Shown here: positions 28,861 to 39,640 of the stretch, in pieces
Position numbering within the stretch: the first letter of the stretch is position 1
Layout of the letters: every line of letters starts with the position of its first letter
Assembly (NCBI GenBank): GCA_027055805.1
Contig: JALUMR010000050.1
Span: forward strand, 1-39,640
Source of the DNA: Campylobacteraceae bacterium
GTDB taxonomy: Bacteria; Campylobacterota; Campylobacteria; Campylobacterales; Sulfurovaceae
Length of the DNA: 39,640 bases
Reading direction: 5' to 3'
The notes under the pieces: generated by a model
Databases searched by the model: none
Told to the model about the DNA's origin: nothing
The model's input: the letters and a program-made list of their open reading frames with translations, nothing else
Made by a program: the position numbers and the translations under genes

Positions 28861-28970
28861 CTTATTGTTATGAAATCTTGTGTAAAAGTTTAAATAATAA
28901 AAATATTTTATTTTTATTATTCAAGTTTTTATTTTTAAAATAAACGACTATTTAATCTAAGGAGATAACG

Positions 28971-29396
28971 ATGGCAAAAAAAGTAACTGAAAAGTTCAAA
29001 ATGATGATTCCTGCTGGATCAGCTAACCCATCACCACCAGTAGGACCAGCACTTGGTCAACGTGGTGTTAACATTATGGAATTCTGTAAGGCATTCAATG
29101 AAAAGACTAAAGACAAAATGGGTTTTAAAATACCAGTTGTAGTTACAGTATATGCTGATAGATCTTTTACATTTGAAACAAAGCAACCCCCTGCATCGGA
29201 ACTTATTTTAAAAGCTGCAAACCTTAAAAAAGGTACAGATAATCCGATTCTTAATAAAGTTGGAACACTTACATCAGCTCAAATTGATGAGATTGTTGAG
29301 AAGAAGATTAGTGACTTAAATACAGATGATAAAGAGATGGCAGCTAAGATTATTGCTGGAACTTGTAGAAGTATGGGTGTAGAGATAGCTGGATAA
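28971..29396 (+). CDS. rplK: 50S ribosomal protein L11
   Basis: [37 protein letters not shown]. Confidence 0.98.
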   Translation: MAKKVTEKFKMMIPAGSANPSPPVGPALGQRGVNIMEFCKAFNEKTKDKMGFKIPVVVTVYADRSFTFETKQPPASELILKAANLKKGTDNPILNKVGTLTSAQIDEIVEKKISDLNTDDKEMAAKIIAGTCRSMGVEIAG

Positions 29397-29471
29397 TTTC
29401 AGTTTTGATACCACTAAGCATCTATTTGCAAAAGTGGGAGATTATAGATAATATATATCGTGGAGAGATAA

Positions 29472-30185
29472 ATGGCAAAGAAAGTAAATAAAAAAAGAGC
29501 AGCACTCTTAGAGAAAATAGAAATAGAGAAGAATTATGCTGTTGAAGAAGCAACATCACTTCTTAGCGAATTGAAATCAGCTAAGTTTGATGAGACCGTT
29601 GAGATTGCGTTGAACTTAAACGTTGACCCAAGACATGCAGATCAAATGCTTAGAGGTTCAGTAGTACTTCCAAATGGTACAGGTAAAGTTGTGAGAGTAG
29701 CAGTATTTGCAAAGGATGATAAGGCTGATGAAGCTAAAGCAGCAGGGGCTGATTTGGTTGGTGCTGATGATTTAATTGATGCAATTAAAGAGGGTAATAT
29801 TGATTTTGATACTGTTATCGCAACACCAAACATGATGGGAACACTTGGTAAAGTAGCTAGAATTTTAGGACCAAAAGGTTTAATGCCTAACCCTAAAACA
29901 GGTACTGTAACTATGGATGTGGCAAAAGCTGTTACAGAAGCTAAAGGTGGAAAAGTTAACTTTAGAACTGACAAAAAAGGTAATATTCATGCTGGAATTG
30001 GAAAAGTAAGTTTTGGTGCTGAGAAAATTTTAGAAAATTTAGAAACTTTTATTCAGACCATTAACAAGGTTAAACCAGCATCTGCTAAAGGTAGATACAT
30101 TACGAATGCTGCTATCTCTTTAACCATGAGTCCAGCAATAACACTTGATTCAAGTGAGCTTATGGATATGAAAGCAAAAGCTTAA
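29472..30185 (+). CDS. rplA: 50S ribosomal protein L1
   Basis: [33 protein letters not shown]...[16 protein letters not shown]. Confidence 0.98.
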   Translation: MAKKVNKKRAALLEKIEIEKNYAVEEATSLLSELKSAKFDETVEIALNLNVDPRHADQMLRGSVVLPNGTGKVVRVAVFAKDDKADEAKAAGADLVGADDLIDAIKEGNIDFDTVIATPNMMGTLGKVARILGPKGLMPNPKTGTVTMDVAKAVTEAKGGKVNFRTDKKGNIHAGIGKVSFGAEKILENLETFIQTINKVKPASAKGRYITNAAISLTMSPAITLDSSELMDMKAKA

Positions 30186-30209
30186 GTCTAAAGCTTAGGG
30201 CATAAAGGA

Positions 30210-30267
30210 GAAAGGGGTAGCTAAAAGGGATTAGGTTTAAACCTGACCCCTTTTAGCTACCCCTTTC
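30210..30267. repeat. Long near-perfect palindrome 1 in the rplA-rplJ gap
   Basis: GAAAGGGGTAGCTAAAAGGG (30210-30229) is perfectly complementary to 30248-30267; centre AGGTTTAAACCT is itself palindromic; only one mismatch (30230/30247) and one G-T wobble over 58 nt. Confidence 0.97.
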
Positions 30268-30368
30268 AACCATACCTTTTTGTCTTTTCCTTTATGCTTG
30301 GCATAAACTAATCTAGATTGAAGATAATAGGGGCGAGAGCTTAATAGATAACTTTGAAAAAAGTTTGT

Positions 30369-30412
30369 TAATGAGATAGGGGTCAGACTTAAGTTTGACC
30401 CCTATCTCATTA
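30369..30412. repeat. Long near-perfect palindrome 2 in the rplA-rplJ gap
   Basis: TAATGAGATAGGGGTCA (30369-30385) is perfectly complementary to 30396-30412; centre gACTTAAGTt has one G-T wobble; 44 nt total. Confidence 0.97.
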
Positions 30413-30439
30413 CCCTTTTAGAAATCGAAAGGAGAACAA

Positions 30440-30925
30440 ATGACTAGAATTGAAAAAGAAGCTATTGTTAATGAACTCTCAACTGCTTTTGCTGATCAGG
30501 GTGCTGTAATCGTATGTGATTATAAAGGTATGACTGTTGAAGCATTAGAAGGTGTTCGTAACATGGCCAGAGAAAATGATGTACAAGTTCGTGTTGTAAA
30601 AAATACACTTGCAGGAATTGCACTTAAAAATGCCAACTGTGAAGAGATGGAACTTGTAGATACAAATATCTTTATTTGGGGTGAAGATCAAATTGCTACT
30701 TGTAAAGTAGCTGATAAATCTGCCGAAGCAAATAAAGATAATTTCTCAATCAAATCTGGAGTAATTGAGTCAAAAGTTGCAGATATCGCTACGATTAATG
30801 CAATGGCTAAACTTCCAGGTAGAGATGAACTTCTTGGTATGCTACTTAATGTTTGGAATGCACCAGTGCAGAACTTTACAATAGGTATGAGTGCACTTGC
30901 TACTAAATTAGAAGAAGAAGCGTAA
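30440..30925 (+). CDS. rplJ: 50S ribosomal protein L10
   Basis: MTRIEKEAIVNELSTAFADQGAVIVCDYKGMTVEALEGVRNMARENDVQVRVVKNTLAGIAL. Confidence 0.97.
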   Translation: MTRIEKEAIVNELSTAFADQGAVIVCDYKGMTVEALEGVRNMARENDVQVRVVKNTLAGIALKNANCEEMELVDTNIFIWGEDQIATCKVADKSAEANKDNFSIKSGVIESKVADIATINAMAKLPGRDELLGMLLNVWNAPVQNFTIGMSALATKLEEEA

Positions 30926-31004
30926 TTTTATCTATTTAAATAGATATTAATTTGAATGTAATGATATTAAAATCATTAAAAAATATAATTTTAAGGAATT
31001 AAAA

Positions 31005-31373
31005 ATGGCAACAACTAAAGAAGATGTTTTAGAATTTATTTCAAACATGTCAGTATTAGAGCTTTCTGAGCTTGTAAAAGAATTTGAAGAGCATTTTGGT
31101 GTATCTGCACAGGCTACAGTAGTAGCTGGTGGTGGAGCAGTAGCAGAAGCTACTGAAGAACAAACAGAATTTGACGTAGTACTTACAGATGCAGGTGCTA
31201 AAAAAATCAATGCTATTAAAGTTGTAAGAGCTATTACAGGTCTTGGACTTAAAGAAGCTAAAGCAGCAGTTGAAGAAGCTCCTACAACTCTTAAAGAGGC
31301 TGTATCTAAAGAAGAAGCTGAAGAGTTCAAAAAACAAATCGAAGAAGCTGGTGCTTCTTGTGAGCTTAAATAA
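31005..31373 (+). CDS. rplL: 50S ribosomal protein L7/L12
   Basis: [20 protein letters not shown]...[69 protein letters not shown]. Confidence 0.98.
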   Translation: MATTKEDVLEFISNMSVLELSELVKEFEEHFGVSAQATVVAGGGAVAEATEEQTEFDVVLTDAGAKKINAIKVVRAITGLGLKEAKAAVEEAPTTLKEAVSKEEAEEFKKQIEEAGASCELK

Positions 31374-31391
31374 GTTTTATTTAAGTCACAC

Positions 31392-31420
31392 ATTTCAAAT
31401 GAGCTCTGCTCATTTGAAAT
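31392..31420 (+). promoter_or_regulatory. Stable hairpin in the rplL-rpoB gap (candidate RNA processing site or attenuator)
   Basis: ATTTCAAATGAGC-TCT-GCTCATTTGAAAT, 13-bp perfect stem with 3-nt loop, no downstream U tract. Confidence 0.75.
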
Positions 31421-31443
31421 ACTAAAATATTTCGACCCTTTCT

Positions 31444-31500
31444 TCTACTGTATTAGTAACAGTAGATTATAACTCTTGTGCTGCATTAGTAACAGTACAA
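31444..31500 (+). promoter_or_regulatory. Tandem pair of hairpins with identical ATTAGTA loops in the rpoB leader
   Basis: TCTACTG-T-ATTAGTA-A-CAGTAGA (31444-31466) and TTGTGCTG-C-ATTAGTA-A-CAGTACAA (31476-31500); one C-G to G-C compensatory swap and one A-T to G-T change between the stems. Confidence 0.7.
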
Positions 31501-31608
31501 AATCAAAAAACCATTATCAATTATAATTTCTTTTAGATGTAGTGATGAGCTATTGCGCAATAGTTTCTTTGTATATCTATACATTTATTAACATAAACAT
31601 ACTAATAA

Positions 31609-39640
<8,032 letters not shown>

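Noticed and set aside
30210-30412. Simple intrinsic terminators after rplA
   Set aside because: Neither palindrome is followed by a good U tract, they have essentially no loop, and they share a core despite different arms; repeat-element origin fits better, although a transcriptional effect is not excluded.

Overview
The window is about 39.6 kb of low-GC chromosome. Gene content suggests a free-living Campylobacterota, Sulfurimonas/Sulfurovum-like (inferred from gene content only). Left part: a minus-strand phosphate-starvation block (porin, PhoB-like regulator, PstS), each gene preceded by a Pho-box-like direct repeat at the same spacing from a -10 element. A surface-protein region follows: a two-domain protein with an IPTL-CTERM-like tail, rnhB/recQ, an OmpA protein coupled to a giant Asp-rich thrombospondin-type-3 repeat lipoprotein, a 2Fe-2S ferredoxin-like protein and a plant-type LRR protein. 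Then come panD, ybaB, three genes that look polysaccharide-related, rpmJ-rpsM-rpsK-rpsD-rpoA-rplQ, DUF2062, NifU-like, murE, yaaA, the thrU-tyrU-glyT-thrT-tuf cluster, rpmG, tRNA-Trp, secE, nusG, rplKAJL, rpoB and partial rpoC. The coding content is mostly ordinary. The most interesting unexplained signals are in the gaps of the ribosomal/RNA polymerase operons: (i) two near-perfect long palindromes sharing a GGGGTCAG..TTAA..CTGACCCC-type core between rplA and rplJ; (ii) a 13-bp hairpin and two tandem hairpins with identical ATTAGTA loops and a compensatory stem change between rplL and rpoB; (iii) a ~95-bp element with 19-bp imperfect inverted ends between tRNA-Thr and tuf; (iv) a structured leader with a possible 33-aa upstream ORF before rpmJ. 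No CRISPR array, rRNA, transposase gene or defence system was recognised.
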